The translations under genes and the position numbers were made by a program. A DNA stretch of 64,000 bases from VXMF01 sp965206775 (GTDB lineage Bacteria > Acidobacteriota > Terriglobia > Bryobacterales > UBA6623): positions 2,852,001 through 2,916,000 of the forward strand of contig CBDBKU010000003.1 of NCBI GenBank assembly GCA_965206775.1, given 5' to 3'. Of the stretch, positions 17,999-27,612 are shown piece by piece. The notes under the pieces were generated by a model. That model saw only the letters and a program-made list of their open reading frames with translations, was not told where the DNA came from and did not search any database. Each line of letters begins with the position of its first letter. The first letter of the stretch is position 1.

Positions 17999-19381
17999 CT
18001 AGCCGTCGAAGGCTTCCACTTCGGCAAGCGATTTCTCGATGGAGGACAACACGGCCGGGCCGTCTTGCGGCCCGTCGGCCGGAATCACTCTTACAGGCCC
18101 GGGCCCCCACGGTGTCCACCGCTGCCTGAAGAGTTCGCTCGGCGCTCCCGCGAATACCGATATCACCGGCACTCCTTGGGCGGCCGCGAGATGAGCCGCG
18201 GCGGAGTCGTACCCGATATATAGCCGCGACGCCCGGATCAACCTGCCGAATCCATGAATGCTGCCCTTCCATGTCATCAAGTCCGAACGCTTGAAGGGGG
18301 TGGGGTCCCCCTCGTCCCGGTGGGACTTGGAACCGGAGAATGCACGAAAGCGGTCCTCGGCGAGCCGCGCCTCCGATTCGCCCGCGCCGTGGTCGAGCAC
18401 TGTCAAGTACTGGCGTTTGCGCAGCAGCTCCAGCAATCCGTCCTCGAACGCTCCGTCCAGGCGCTTGGCTGCCCTGCCTCCGACGCCGAAGCTCACAGTC
18501 GCCACGCGGCAAGTCGGATCAGCCTCCAATCGATCGCACAACGCCTCTTCAGCGGATCGCAGTTGCACGAATGATCCGGCAGCCTCGATATCGATGTTCC
18601 ACATCGACGAGCACCATCCGGCCGCAATGCGCCCCAATGGAATATGGGTACCGGCAGACCAGGATCGACTCTCGAAGAACCGATAGTAGCGGTCGTCAGC
18701 GATCGGCAAGAGCCCCAGTTGGGTGAGGCGGCTGTCAGGGTCAATTACGATCGATTCCGCTGGACCCAGACCATCGGCGATCTCGCGCACCCTTTCCCGA
18801 AGTTCAACCCAAGCCGTCAGGCGGTCTGCTAGCAAAGCACTCCGACCATATGAAATCGCACGGCCTGCGACGCGTTCCTCGCCGGTGAGTAGGGCGAGGT
18901 TCTTGTCCGGAGCGATGAAATACACGCTAGCTGACGGAAAAGCCCTCAGTCCCGCTCGGACAACCGCACTTGTGACGGCAACATCCGCTCCTAGTGTGAC
19001 CCTCGACAGCACAACGACAGCCCGAACCTTGCTGAAGTCGAGCCGGTCGGGTCCGCTCGCAGCGCGAATCGAGCAGTATCGCGCGCGCAGCTCCGAAGGT
19101 CCCGGCAACCCCAGATTCGCCAATTCGGCCGCCACCGGAGACCCCGGGGAATAGAGCACTTCAGACATGAACACCACGTAGGCGTCGCAAAGTTCCGGAA
19201 CGAACCGGTCCGACCATGGTTCAACGATGTCCACGAAGATCGCTTTGGTTGCAGCTTGCGCGACGGCAGGGTCGGTCGAGAAAGCCAGGACAGCTAAGGC
19301 GCGCGAAGCATCGATGAAGTCCCGCGAACCCGGAGGGGAACCCAGCACTAGGCCCACAAGTTCGGAAATCCGCATCTTCAC
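17999..19381 (-). CDS. glycosyltransferase family 9-like protein
   Basis: A 460-residue protein whose C-terminal third has GT9 (heptosyltransferase-like) features: LIRASRLYIGYDSAAAHLAA followed by GVPVISVFAG and FRQRWTPWGPG. An internal match is VVLSRVTLGADVAVTSAVV near residue 123. The first 120 residues, with an Arg/Glu-rich helical look, are extra relative to the family. It likely acts in LPS-core or surface-glycan assembly together with the GT4 gene behind it. Confidence 0.75.
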   Translation of the reverse strand: MKMRISELVGLVLGSPPGSRDFIDASRALAVLAFSTDPAVAQAATKAIFVDIVEPWSDRFVPELCDAYVVFMSEVLYSPGSPVAAELANLGLPGPSELRARYCSIRAASGPDRLDFSKVRAVVVLSRVTLGADVAVTSAVVRAGLRAFPSASVYFIAPDKNLALLTGEERVAGRAISYGRSALLADRLTAWVELRERVREIADGLGPAESIVIDPDSRLTQLGLLPIADDRYYRFFESRSWSAGTHIPLGRIAAGWCSSMWNIDIEAAGSFVQLRSAEEALCDRLEADPTCRVATVSFGVGGRAAKRLDGAFEDGLLELLRKRQYLTVLDHGAGESEARLAEDRFRAFSGSKSHRDEGDPTPFKRSDLMTWKGSIHGFGRLIRASRLYIGYDSAAAHLAAAQGVPVISVFAGAPSELFRQRWTPWGPGPVRVIPADGPQDGPAVLSSIEKSLAEVEAFDG

Positions 19382-19961
19382 TCAGGATGGCGAACGCCGC
19401 GCTCAAGGGCAACAGCGAGTGGTGCGACGACTGCGGACCGGCCCATTGTTGGGGAATATTGTGCGTCAATCGTAGTTTGGAATGGGGAATCGCCTTTCCG
19501 AGAAAGTCGCCAATGGGGAGCGGAGGCGCATGGTGGAACCCGAGCCTGCACGGTCTCGGGAAAATTCCGGGACCCGCTGTTCGATTTCGGCAACGCACCG
19601 GGGTCGGGGCCGGACGGGCTAGCGCTCGTGGAGCGGCACATGGCAGCGGGTCCTGGCATCGGGCCCGGGCGGCTCGCGCGTGCCTTCGCCAGCCACCTCA
19701 TTCCATGAGGGCCACAGTCTCCCGATTCGCTCTTCATCCCCTCGGCCTCCCTCAGGCTTCTCTGATTCGGGAAGGACTGCCGGTTTCAACTAGCGGCTCC
19801 CCGCTAGCCTCCATCGACAAGAACGGGCCGGCTCCGCCCGTCAAGCAGGCAAGCCAAGGCTTACGCCGCCGCCGGATCGCGCCGTCGAGCTTGCCCGATA
19901 GCATGGCTAGATCAAGCCCACAGCTATAATCGGGGGTCGGTCGCTAGGCCGGCTTCCATTC
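19382..19961. other. divergent intergenic region
   Basis: About 580 bp between the glycosyltransferase pair and the oxidoreductase. No frame gives a protein-like translation. A TATAAT sequence lies at 19925-19930, about 30 bp before the oxidoreductase start, but no good -35 box is at the right distance. Confidence 0.4.
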
Positions 19962-20993
19962 ATGAAGGCTTCCCAAATCCACGAGTGCGGCGGACCCGAG
20001 GTCATCCGCTACGAAGACGCGCCGGTTCCTAGACCGAAGGCGAACGAGGTCCTGGTGCGAGTGCGCGCCTGCTCCCTGAACCACTTGGATCTCTGGGTTC
20101 GCGGCGGCTTGCCCACCCTCAGGATGACGTTCCCATGGGTGCTTGGCAGCGATGCCGCCGGAGAGATTGTCGAAGCCGGCGAACTGTGCGACCGCACGAA
20201 AGTAGGTGACCGCATCCTGGTCGCCCCTGGCCGGACGCTCTCCACAGGATATGCAACTGCGCACGGCCGCGACAACGCGGCGCCGGACTACGGCCTGTTC
20301 GGGGCAGTCTACCCAGGGCTCAACGCGGAGTATGTCGCGATTCCCGAGGCTAACGCGCTGCCAATCCCGGGAGAACTCACGTTCGAAGAAGCAGCGTCGG
20401 TTCCGCTGGTGTTCCTCACCGCCTGGCACATGCTCGTCGGCATCGCAAAGATCCGAATGCTGGAGGACGTGCTCGTCATCGGAGGCTCGAGCGGCGTCGG
20501 AATTGCCGCGATCCAGATCGCCAAGCTCCATCACTGCCGCGTTATCGCGACCGCCGGCGGAGATCGAAAGCTGGCCATGGCGAAGGAACTCGGTGCCGAC
20601 CACGTGATTGACCACTACAAGCAATCGATCAAGGACGAGGTGAAGCGCATCACGGGGCGGCGCGGGGTGGATCTTGTCTTCGAGCACGTCGGAGCAGCGA
20701 CGTTCGGCCATTCGGCGGCCTCGCTGGCGCGCCAGGGACGCCTCGTGACCTGCGGAGCCACGACCGGATTCGAGACCAAGCTCAACCTTGGCCATCTTTT
20801 CTCCAAGCACCTCAGTCTCCACGGCTCTTATATGGGGACGATGGGCGAACTCTACGACTTATTGCGATTCTTCGAGCGCGGCCTCCTCAAGCCCGTCCTA
20901 GACCAGACATTCCCCCTGAGTGATGTGCGCGGCGCGCACGCGCGCATGGACGCGAAGGAACACTTCGGCAAGATCGTGATCGTACCGGAATAG
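19962..20993 (+). CDS. zinc-free MDR-family oxidoreductase (quinone reductase-like)
   Basis: A 343-residue medium-chain dehydrogenase/reductase. It begins MKASQIHECGGPEVIRYED, has the Rossmann motif VLVIGGSSGVGIAAIQIAK for NAD(P)H and ends HFGKIVIVPE. The position normally holding the catalytic-zinc Cys is Asn (CSLNHLDLWVRGG), as in quinone oxidoreductases and enoyl reductases. It likely reduces a quinone or activated alkene. It is 78 bp upstream of gltX on the same strand; a functional link is not evident. Confidence 0.85.
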   Translation: MKASQIHECGGPEVIRYEDAPVPRPKANEVLVRVRACSLNHLDLWVRGGLPTLRMTFPWVLGSDAAGEIVEAGELCDRTKVGDRILVAPGRTLSTGYATAHGRDNAAPDYGLFGAVYPGLNAEYVAIPEANALPIPGELTFEEAASVPLVFLTAWHMLVGIAKIRMLEDVLVIGGSSGVGIAAIQIAKLHHCRVIATAGGDRKLAMAKELGADHVIDHYKQSIKDEVKRITGRRGVDLVFEHVGAATFGHSAASLARQGRLVTCGATTGFETKLNLGHLFSKHLSLHGSYMGTMGELYDLLRFFERGLLKPVLDQTFPLSDVRGAHARMDAKEHFGKIVIVPE

Positions 20994-21071
20994 CCTGGCC
21001 AGCAAGCGGATATACTGGCAGGAGCGCCCTTCGTCGGATAGGAATGCGTCGCGGGCGCCCACTCTTCATCC

Positions 21072-22511
21072 ATGAACCGCGTTCGATTTGCGCCTTCGCC
21101 AACGGGGTTCCTGCATATCGGCGGAGCGAGAACCTACGTCTTCAACTGGCTCTTCGCCCGGTCGACAGGCGGGCAGGTGGTGCTCCGCATCGACGACACC
21201 GACACGGGGCGCAACACAGAGGAGTCGCTTCGGTCGATCCTCGACGGCCTGCGTTGGCTCGACCTTCCCTGGGACGATCAGCACTTCCAATCCGAGCGCC
21301 GCCCGTTGCATGTCCGGGCTGCCGATGCACTGCTCGCGAAGGGTGCCGCCTACAGGGACTTCACGCCCGAACACGAAGGGCTTGCCGATCGCACCGACCG
21401 GAATCCTTGGCTATACAACCCTGGAATGCGCGATCTCGATTCAAGTCAAAGCGACCGCAAGGCAGCTGCCGGGGAACCGTTCGTGGTTCGATTCCGCGTT
21501 CCGCGCGAGAACCCAAAGGGCGTTGCCTTCAAAGATCTAGTTTTCCGCAAGCAGTTTCGCAAGTTCGCGGATATCGAGGATTTCGCGCTTCTGCGCAGTA
21601 ACGGGCAACCCACCTACCACCTAGCTTCCACCGTAGACGACGGCGAACTCGGCATCACGCACGTGATCCGAGGCCAGGATCACCTGACGAATACGTTCAA
21701 GCATATCCTTCTGTTCGAAGGTCTCGGATACGGCCGGCCCGAGTTCGGTCACCTCCCGCTGCTGCTCGGACCCGACGGCTCCAAGCTGTCCAAGCGCAGG
21801 CACGGTCAGATCGTGAGCGTGACCAATTACCGGGATATAGGATTCCTGCCGAGCGGATTCGTGAACTACCTGAGCCTGCTCGGCTGGTCCCCCAAGGACA
21901 ACCGCGAAATTCTCGGCATCAGCGAATTGGTTGGCGCGTTCCGTATCGAGCAGGTGCTGCGCACGAACGCGGTTGTCCAAGTAGGCGAACGACCGGGCGA
22001 AACCCAGGTCGACCCCAAGGCCGTGTGGCTGAACGGCCAGCACCTCCGCACAATGCCTGTCGATGAGTTGCTGCCATTCGCCGAGCGGGCGCTGCGCGAT
22101 GCCGGGTGGTGGCTCGAAGAGTTCGGGGCGGGCCGAAGGAACTGGTTCCGGGATGCGGTCGACGCCCTCCGCTCCAGGCTGAACCTCGTGTCCGAATTCA
22201 CTCTTCGGTGCAGGGCGTACTTCCGCGACGACTTCGGTTTCGATGCCAAGGCCATCAAGAACCTCGACAAGGACGGCGTGAGGGCGAACCTGCGAATCCT
22301 GTCTGACAGGATCGAGGTAGCGCCAGAGTTCACCGAGGAATCCGTCGAGCATGCGCTGCGGTCCCTCGCGGAGGAGCAAGGAGTCAAGGCGGGGCTGCTC
22401 ATCAACGGTTCTCGGGCAGCGCTGACAGGGCAGACAGTCGGCCCCAGCGCCTTTCGCGTATTCACTCTGATTGGCAAGGCCCGTACGATTAAGCGACTGC
22501 GGACGGCATAG
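21072..22511 (+). CDS. gltX: glutamyl-tRNA synthetase
   Basis: A 479-residue class I synthetase that charges tRNA-Glu. The HIGH motif is in FAPSPTGFLHIGGART near the N-terminus and the KMSKS motif is SKLSKRRHGQ near residue 237. The domain GIPxVIRGxDHL is seen as THVIRGQDHLTNTFKH. The C-terminal anticodon-binding helical region and the conserved GVSxxRAxxG end (GSRAALTGQTVGPSAF) are complete. Length fits the family. Whether it is discriminating cannot be told. Confidence 0.96.
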   Translation: MNRVRFAPSPTGFLHIGGARTYVFNWLFARSTGGQVVLRIDDTDTGRNTEESLRSILDGLRWLDLPWDDQHFQSERRPLHVRAADALLAKGAAYRDFTPEHEGLADRTDRNPWLYNPGMRDLDSSQSDRKAAAGEPFVVRFRVPRENPKGVAFKDLVFRKQFRKFADIEDFALLRSNGQPTYHLASTVDDGELGITHVIRGQDHLTNTFKHILLFEGLGYGRPEFGHLPLLLGPDGSKLSKRRHGQIVSVTNYRDIGFLPSGFVNYLSLLGWSPKDNREILGISELVGAFRIEQVLRTNAVVQVGERPGETQVDPKAVWLNGQHLRTMPVDELLPFAERALRDAGWWLEEFGAGRRNWFRDAVDALRSRLNLVSEFTLRCRAYFRDDFGFDAKAIKNLDKDGVRANLRILSDRIEVAPEFTEESVEHALRSLAEEQGVKAGLLINGSRAALTGQTVGPSAFRVFTLIGKARTIKRLRTA

Positions 22512-22534
22512 CGACGGGAGACGCGTTTCTAACG

Positions 22535-24112
22535 ATGTTGCTACTGGGAATCGGAGGGTGGCTTCACGATGGCGCTGCGGCGGTCATGCGCGACGGAGTC
22601 GTTCTCGCCGCCATCGAGGAAGAAAAGCTCGCGCGCGAGGCGCATCGCGGAGGACTGCCCGCCAAGGCGGTTCACGCATGCTTGGCGCTGGCTGACTCCG
22701 AACCGGAGGAAGTCGATTGCGTGGCCCTCGTGCGCCCGTTGGGCGAAGGGACCGGGAACAGCTTCCACTTGCACCTGAAGACGCTATTTCCGAACGCACG
22801 AATTGTCGTGATCGATCACCACGACGCTCATGCAGCCAGCGCCTACTACGCCTCGCCGTTCGACCATGCCCGGGTGCTAACGCTGGACCGGAAGGGTGAC
22901 ATGCGCTGCGGCGCGGTGTGGAACGGCGACGGCGCAAGCTTGGAGCCTGTCGAAGATTTGTACGCTCCGGACTCGCCGGCAGTCGTCTACAGCAGGGTCA
23001 CTGAACTGCTCGGATTTCGCTCGGGACGCGAGGAGCATAAGGTTCAGTGGCTTTCGCTCGCGGGCGAGCCGCGCTTCAAGGCTCTGTTCGACGAAATGAT
23101 GGGGGCTGGGAACGGTCGCCTTCCGAACCTGGATCACAGCTACTTCGATCCGTCCCGCCCGACGCAGGGGGCGTTCAGTGACAAGTTCTACAGGGCTGTC
23201 GGGCTGGAGCCTTCCCAGCCCGTCTCGTCCGCGATGCAACGGGATCTGGCGGCAAGCGTGCATGCCGCTGTCAGGGAAGCTTTGACGAGGCTAGCCGGTG
23301 AAGCGGAGCACCTTTGCCTAGCGGGCGGAATTGCGATGAATGCCCTGCTGGTCCAGTCGCTCGAGGAGAGCGGCCGTTTCGGCGAGGTTTTTGTTCAGCC
23401 TGCGGCAGGCAACGCTGGCACCTCGGTCGGGAGCCTGTACCACGCCTGGCACAAGGTGCTGAAACGGCCCGAACGGAATCCAATGAGCGATTTCTTCCTC
23501 GGCCCCAGCTACCGAAGCGAGGAGATCAAGCAGGTTCTCGACAACTGCAAGCTGCGGTTCCGTTACTTGCTGACCGACGCCGAACTCGTCGCATCCGCAG
23601 TGGAACGGCTCTCCGACGACCAGATCCTTGCCTGGTTCCAGGGGCGCACGGAATTCGGCCCGCGCGCTCTCGGCAACCGCAGCATCCTCGCATCTCCGTT
23701 GAATCCATACTCCACCGAGAACCTGAACGTCTACATCAAGCGGCGCGAGAGCTTCCGCAAGTTTGCAGCGTCGGTACCGGAGGAGGAGGCCGACGAGTAC
23801 TTCCAGACGAGGCCGTCGTCCCGGTATCTTGCGACGGTTTCGCGCGTTAAGCCGGAGCACCGCAAGACGTTCGAGTCGGCGTTGCTGGACGGAGAGCGCA
23901 TCCGGGTGCATGTCGTCCGCAGGAGCGACAACCGCCTCTACTGGGACTTGCTGCAGGAAGCGGGCCGCAAGACCGGCCTGCCGGTGCTCTACAACACGTC
24001 GTTCAACTTGTTCGGCGAGCCTCTCGTAAGCAATCCGCGCTCCGCCGTGCGCAGCTTCTTCGCTTCCGGCATAGACGCGCTGTTCGTTGGCAACTTCATG
24101 CTCGAGAAGTAG
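22535..24112 (+). CDS. NodU/TobZ-type carbamoyltransferase
   Basis: A 525-residue enzyme that transfers a carbamoyl group from carbamoyl phosphate through a carbamoyl-adenylate. The N-terminal ASKHA-like part starts LGIGGWLHDGAAAVMRDG with AAIEEEKLAREAHRGG, the metal/ATP region has VIDHHDAHAASAYY, and the YrdC-like C-part has WFQGRTEFGPRALGNRSIL and LYNTSFNLFGEPLV. The acceptor is often a natural product or sugar hydroxyl, but cannot be inferred here. It follows gltX by 23 bp. Its last 124 bp overlap the convergent HyuB gene. Confidence 0.85.
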   Translation: MLLLGIGGWLHDGAAAVMRDGVVLAAIEEEKLAREAHRGGLPAKAVHACLALADSEPEEVDCVALVRPLGEGTGNSFHLHLKTLFPNARIVVIDHHDAHAASAYYASPFDHARVLTLDRKGDMRCGAVWNGDGASLEPVEDLYAPDSPAVVYSRVTELLGFRSGREEHKVQWLSLAGEPRFKALFDEMMGAGNGRLPNLDHSYFDPSRPTQGAFSDKFYRAVGLEPSQPVSSAMQRDLAASVHAAVREALTRLAGEAEHLCLAGGIAMNALLVQSLEESGRFGEVFVQPAAGNAGTSVGSLYHAWHKVLKRPERNPMSDFFLGPSYRSEEIKQVLDNCKLRFRYLLTDAELVASAVERLSDDQILAWFQGRTEFGPRALGNRSILASPLNPYSTENLNVYIKRRESFRKFAASVPEEEADEYFQTRPSSRYLATVSRVKPEHRKTFESALLDGERIRVHVVRRSDNRLYWDLLQEAGRKTGLPVLYNTSFNLFGEPLVSNPRSAVRSFFASGIDALFVGNFMLEK

Positions 24113-25641
24113 CCGCCGCCGCCCGGCGTCTCGATCCGAAGGCGGTCGCCCGGCGTCACCTCGAAATTCCCCTTTGAAGGAAGCTCGGCGCCATTCAGCA
24201 GGTTCCGCCCCGGTTGTCCAGCTTCCCCGCCCTCGGCTCCCCACGGCGCGAGTTTGCGCCTATCCGAGAGGATCGCAAGGGTGGCGTGTGCGATGAATTC
24301 GTATTCGCGGATCACCCCGTCCCCCCCGCGGCGGCCTCCGTCCCCGCCGCTACCGTTTCGCAACTCGTAGCGGCAGATGCGCACGGGGTACTGCCGCTCC
24401 AACGCCTCGACCGGCGTGTTCAGGCTATTGGTCATGTGGGTATGGACGCCGCTCAGGCCCTCCGCCCCTGGCCACGCCCCCATACCGCCAGCGATCGTCT
24501 CGTAGTAGCTGAACGGACGCCCCCCGTCTGGATCGATTCCTCCGAAGCTGACGTTGTTCATCGTTCCCGAACTCGCAGCGGGGAGCTGACCGGGCAGCGC
24601 CTGGCGCAAGGCGCCGAGCACGGCATCGACGATGCGTTGCGAAGTCTCGACGTTCCCGGCGGCCGTGCTGGCTGGCAGCAGTGCGTCGCAAATACTGCCT
24701 GGCCGGGTCAGGATCTCGATCGGGCGAAGGATTCCGGCGTTGTAGGGAGTATCGGCATCCACCAAGCAGCGGAAGCAGTACATCACCGCGGAGGTTGTGA
24801 CGGCCCGGTTGGCGTTCACGCCCCCGCGCACCTGCGCTGCCGACTCGCGAAAGTCGACTGTCGCCTTGGATCCGTCGATGGTCAGCCGGCACCGGATGGC
24901 TATGGGCTCTGAGCCGAAGCCGTCGTCGTCCAGCCAGTCCGTGAAGTCGCATTCGCAGTCCGGAATCGCATCGAGGCGACCGCGCATCACAGCTTCGGCG
25001 TAGTCCTGAAGAACAGCCATCTGCCGGACGATCTGGTCCGTGCCGTGACGCGCGATCGCTTCGCCCAACCTGCGCTCGCCCACTCTGTGTGCCGCGACCT
25101 GGGCACCGAGATCCCCGAGCCGCTCGTCCGGAGTCCGCACATTCGCGAGGATCATCGACAAGAGGGCTGGATCGTAGTCGCCGTGCCTGACAAGGCAGAT
25201 CGGAGGAATCCGCAGCCCCTCCTGGTAGATCTCGTTCGCCAAAGGCATCGATCCCGGCACCATGCCGCCGACATCGGCATGGTGGGCTCTGGTCACCAGG
25301 AAGAATGCCGGTTCGCCGGAATCGTCGACATAGACCGCAGACACGGACGTGATGTCCGGTAAATGGGTGCCGCCTCGGAACGGATCGTTGAGAAAGTAGA
25401 TCTCGCCCGGCTCGGGCTGGACCTCGTCGGTAACGGCCTTGACGGACGCGGGCATTGCCCCTAGGTGCGCGGGCATGTGATCGCCCATCGCGACCGTCCG
25501 GCCTAGGGCGTCGTACAAGGCGCACGAGTAGTCGCGCCTCTCCTTGATGTTGGGAGAAAACGCCGTGCGACGCAGCACGATCCCCATCTCCTCGGCAATA
25601 GAGATGAATAGGCTGCGAAAGACCTCGAGTTCCAGATTCAT
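23989..25641 (-). CDS. hydantoinase B/oxoprolinase (HyuB) family protein
   Basis: A 550-residue HyuB-type subunit: LEVFRSLFISIAEEMGIVLR at the start, then MGDHMPAHLGAMPASVKAV, IYFLNDPFRGGTHLPDITSV and ETIAGGMGAWPGAEG. The family usually ends just after TPGGGGYG; here it reads TPGGGGYFSSMK and continues about 40 residues antisense to the carbamoyltransferase gene, so its own stop seems to have been lost. The ATG at 25641 overlaps the transporter stop as ATGA. A HyuA (ATP-binding) partner is absent from the window. The likely reaction is hydrolysis of a hydantoin or oxoproline-like ring. Confidence 0.85.
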   Translation of the reverse strand: MNLELEVFRSLFISIAEEMGIVLRRTAFSPNIKERRDYSCALYDALGRTVAMGDHMPAHLGAMPASVKAVTDEVQPEPGEIYFLNDPFRGGTHLPDITSVSAVYVDDSGEPAFFLVTRAHHADVGGMVPGSMPLANEIYQEGLRIPPICLVRHGDYDPALLSMILANVRTPDERLGDLGAQVAAHRVGERRLGEAIARHGTDQIVRQMAVLQDYAEAVMRGRLDAIPDCECDFTDWLDDDGFGSEPIAIRCRLTIDGSKATVDFRESAAQVRGGVNANRAVTTSAVMYCFRCLVDADTPYNAGILRPIEILTRPGSICDALLPASTAAGNVETSQRIVDAVLGALRQALPGQLPAASSGTMNNVSFGGIDPDGGRPFSYYETIAGGMGAWPGAEGLSGVHTHMTNSLNTPVEALERQYPVRICRYELRNGSGGDGGRRGGDGVIREYEFIAHATLAILSDRRKLAPWGAEGGEAGQPGRNLLNGAELPSKGNFEVTPGDRLRIETPGGGGYFSSMKLPTNSASMPEAKKLRTAERGLLTRGSPNKLNDVL

Positions 25642-26720
25642 GTTCGGTCCGCCGGAGGCCTGTCGCGCCACCACGAAGCCAGAGCCGACCCGGTCACGTT
25701 CATGAACGTGCCGAAAATGCCGGGCGCCAAGGCAGCCGCCGGGCTTTTAAGCACGGTGGTGGCCAAGCCTACAGCCATACCTCCATTCTGCATGCCAACC
25801 TCGAACGCTACCGTCCGACAGTCGGTCTCCTTTAGCTTGCAAAGAGTCGCGGCGAAATAGCCGAGAATGTAGCCGGCTACGTTGTGGATCAACGCCGCGC
25901 CGAGAAGAGCGACGCCGCTAAGCAGCAGTTCGTCGCGCGAACCGGCAGCTATGATCGCCAAGATGAAGCAAATCCCTGCCATGGACATCCCGGGGAGGAT
26001 GCGTTCGAGGAGTTCCCGTCTCCGCGCGAGCAGGCGATTGAGCACCAGCCCAGCCCCAACCGGCAGGATCACCAGTTCGATGACTGCAATCATCATTGCA
26101 ACGAACTCGATTTCGATGAATCGTCCGGCGAGAAGCTGCATGGCCAATGGCGTCATGAGGGGAGCGATCAGGGTCGAGCAGGCCGTCATCGTTACTGACA
26201 GAGCGACGTTGCCCTTGGCGAGGAATACCATCACGTTCGAGGCGACTCCACCTGAGCAGGAGCCGATCAGCACGACGCCCGCAGCGATCTCGTCAGGAAA
26301 TCCGAACGACACCGCGATGGCCCAGCCAAGGAGGGGCATGACCGTGAACTGAAGCACCATCCCGATCAGCACGGCTTGCGGCATGCGCAGCGCCCTCGCA
26401 AAATCGCCGACGCTCAGGGTGGCCCCCATGCCGAGCATGATCAGCTGGATCAGCGGAACGTTGAGGTTGCTGAGCTGGAAGCCGCCCCATGACGTGAAAT
26501 GGGCCGGGAAGTAGAGCCCCCAGCTCGTCAACGTGAATACCCAGAAGGTAAATGCGATGATGTTCAACTTAGGGTGAAGCTGGAAGTACACAGCCAGCAT
26601 CGCGAAGGACAGAATGAGCGCAGCGCCGCCCCACGCGTCCTGGCCAGAAGTCCGTGCGAGCAGAAAGCCGAGGAGGGCGACCAGCCCCCCGTAGAGAAAC
26701 ATCCGTTCGCGAATCGTCAC
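25638..26720 (-). CDS. bile acid:sodium symporter (BASS/SBF) family transporter
   Basis: A 360-residue protein with about ten membrane segments. The family motif region is GSCSGGVASNVMVFLAKGNVALSVTMT, shown here in two parts as GSCSGGVASNVMVFLAKG and NVALSVTMTACSTLIAPLMT, and the C-part has VAFEVGMQNGGMAVGLA. BASS transporters bring in organic anions with sodium. Translational coupling to HyuB suggests it imports the substrate of that enzyme. It starts only 9 bp from the divergent rlpA gene. Confidence 0.85.
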   Translation of the reverse strand: MTIRERMFLYGGLVALLGFLLARTSGQDAWGGAALILSFAMLAVYFQLHPKLNIIAFTFWVFTLTSWGLYFPAHFTSWGGFQLSNLNVPLIQLIMLGMGATLSVGDFARALRMPQAVLIGMVLQFTVMPLLGWAIAVSFGFPDEIAAGVVLIGSCSGGVASNVMVFLAKGNVALSVTMTACSTLIAPLMTPLAMQLLAGRFIEIEFVAMMIAVIELVILPVGAGLVLNRLLARRRELLERILPGMSMAGICFILAIIAAGSRDELLLSGVALLGAALIHNVAGYILGYFAATLCKLKETDCRTVAFEVGMQNGGMAVGLATTVLKSPAAALAPGIFGTFMNVTGSALASWWRDRPPADRT

Positions 26721-26729
26721 AAAGGCGGC

Positions 26730-27509
26730 ATGGTATCACAGCAATCGAGTTGCGGGTCGGCCTCTCCTCTTGGATCAAGCAATCGAGCAGGTTCGTCCAA
26801 GAGGCCGCTAGTCGCGGCAGCGCTTCTGGCGGTGCTGGCATTGGGAGCGTGCGGAGGTCCGAGGATCCGCAAGAAAATCAAGCTCCCGCCGCCGATAAAT
26901 CCTAGAATCGGCTGGACTCAGACCGGAGTCGCGAGTTGGTACGGGCATCCGTACCACGGACGCAAGACCAGCAATGGCGAAACCTACGACATGAACAAGA
27001 TGACGTCGGCCCATAAGCGGCTGCCGTTCGACACATGGCTAAGGGTCGAGAACCTCTCGAACGGCAGGACCACTCAGGTGCGCATCAACGACCGGGGGCC
27101 TTTCGTCGGAAATCGAATTATCGACCTCTCAAGAGCGGCGGCAACGGACATCCAGATGATCAGCTCGGGCACTGCGAGGGTGCGGTTAACGCTCATCCGC
27201 CCGCCCGGCCAGAGCGGGCGGGCGGCTCCCAGACGAAGAGGCCGCGGGGCTCAACCGGCGGCCAGAAGGCAGCAGGGCCAGTTCGATATCCAGATCGGCG
27301 TGTTCGCCAACCACGGTAATGCCCAGGCGCTTGCCGCAAGGGTAGCGAAGTGGAGCCACCGAACAGAGGTCGAGCAGTCCTCACTTGAGGGCCAGACCCG
27401 TTACCGGGTGCTGGTACTTGGCGGCAATCGGAACCAGGCGAACGAGCGCATGCAGAAGCTGAAGCAGCAGGGAATCGACGGAATCCTGCGACCTCGCCGG
27501 GGAAATTGA
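26730..27509 (+). CDS. rlpA: RlpA-like septal ring lipoprotein with DPBB and SPOR domains
   Basis: A 259-residue lipoprotein. A hydrophobic segment ends in the lipobox LALGAC (Cys41). The double-psi beta-barrel has QTGVASWYGHPYHGRKTSNG and VRINDRGPFVGNRIIDLS with the catalytic-type Asp/His residues of RlpA transglycosylases. The C-terminus is a SPOR domain (FDIQIGVFANHGNAQALAAR to YRVLVLGG), which binds denuded glycan at the division septum. It should act in the periplasm on peptidoglycan. The ATG at 26730 is the only start that opens the signal peptide without extra non-family residues. Confidence 0.88.
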   Translation: MVSQQSSCGSASPLGSSNRAGSSKRPLVAAALLAVLALGACGGPRIRKKIKLPPPINPRIGWTQTGVASWYGHPYHGRKTSNGETYDMNKMTSAHKRLPFDTWLRVENLSNGRTTQVRINDRGPFVGNRIIDLSRAAATDIQMISSGTARVRLTLIRPPGQSGRAAPRRRGRGAQPAARRQQGQFDIQIGVFANHGNAQALAARVAKWSHRTEVEQSSLEGQTRYRVLVLGGNRNQANERMQKLKQQGIDGILRPRRGN

Positions 27510-27612
27510 GAGCGACATGGATTCCCGCACTGGACAGCGGCTCCACCGGCACTGCGGATGTTCGCACTCGACTTGCCCGACCGGAGTGCGCGGACGGAAC
27601 GCCGGAACCGAG

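Noticed and set aside
19925..19930. TATAAT promoter before the MDR oxidoreductase
   Set aside because: No acceptable -35 box at 16-18 bp, so it is not listed as a promoter.
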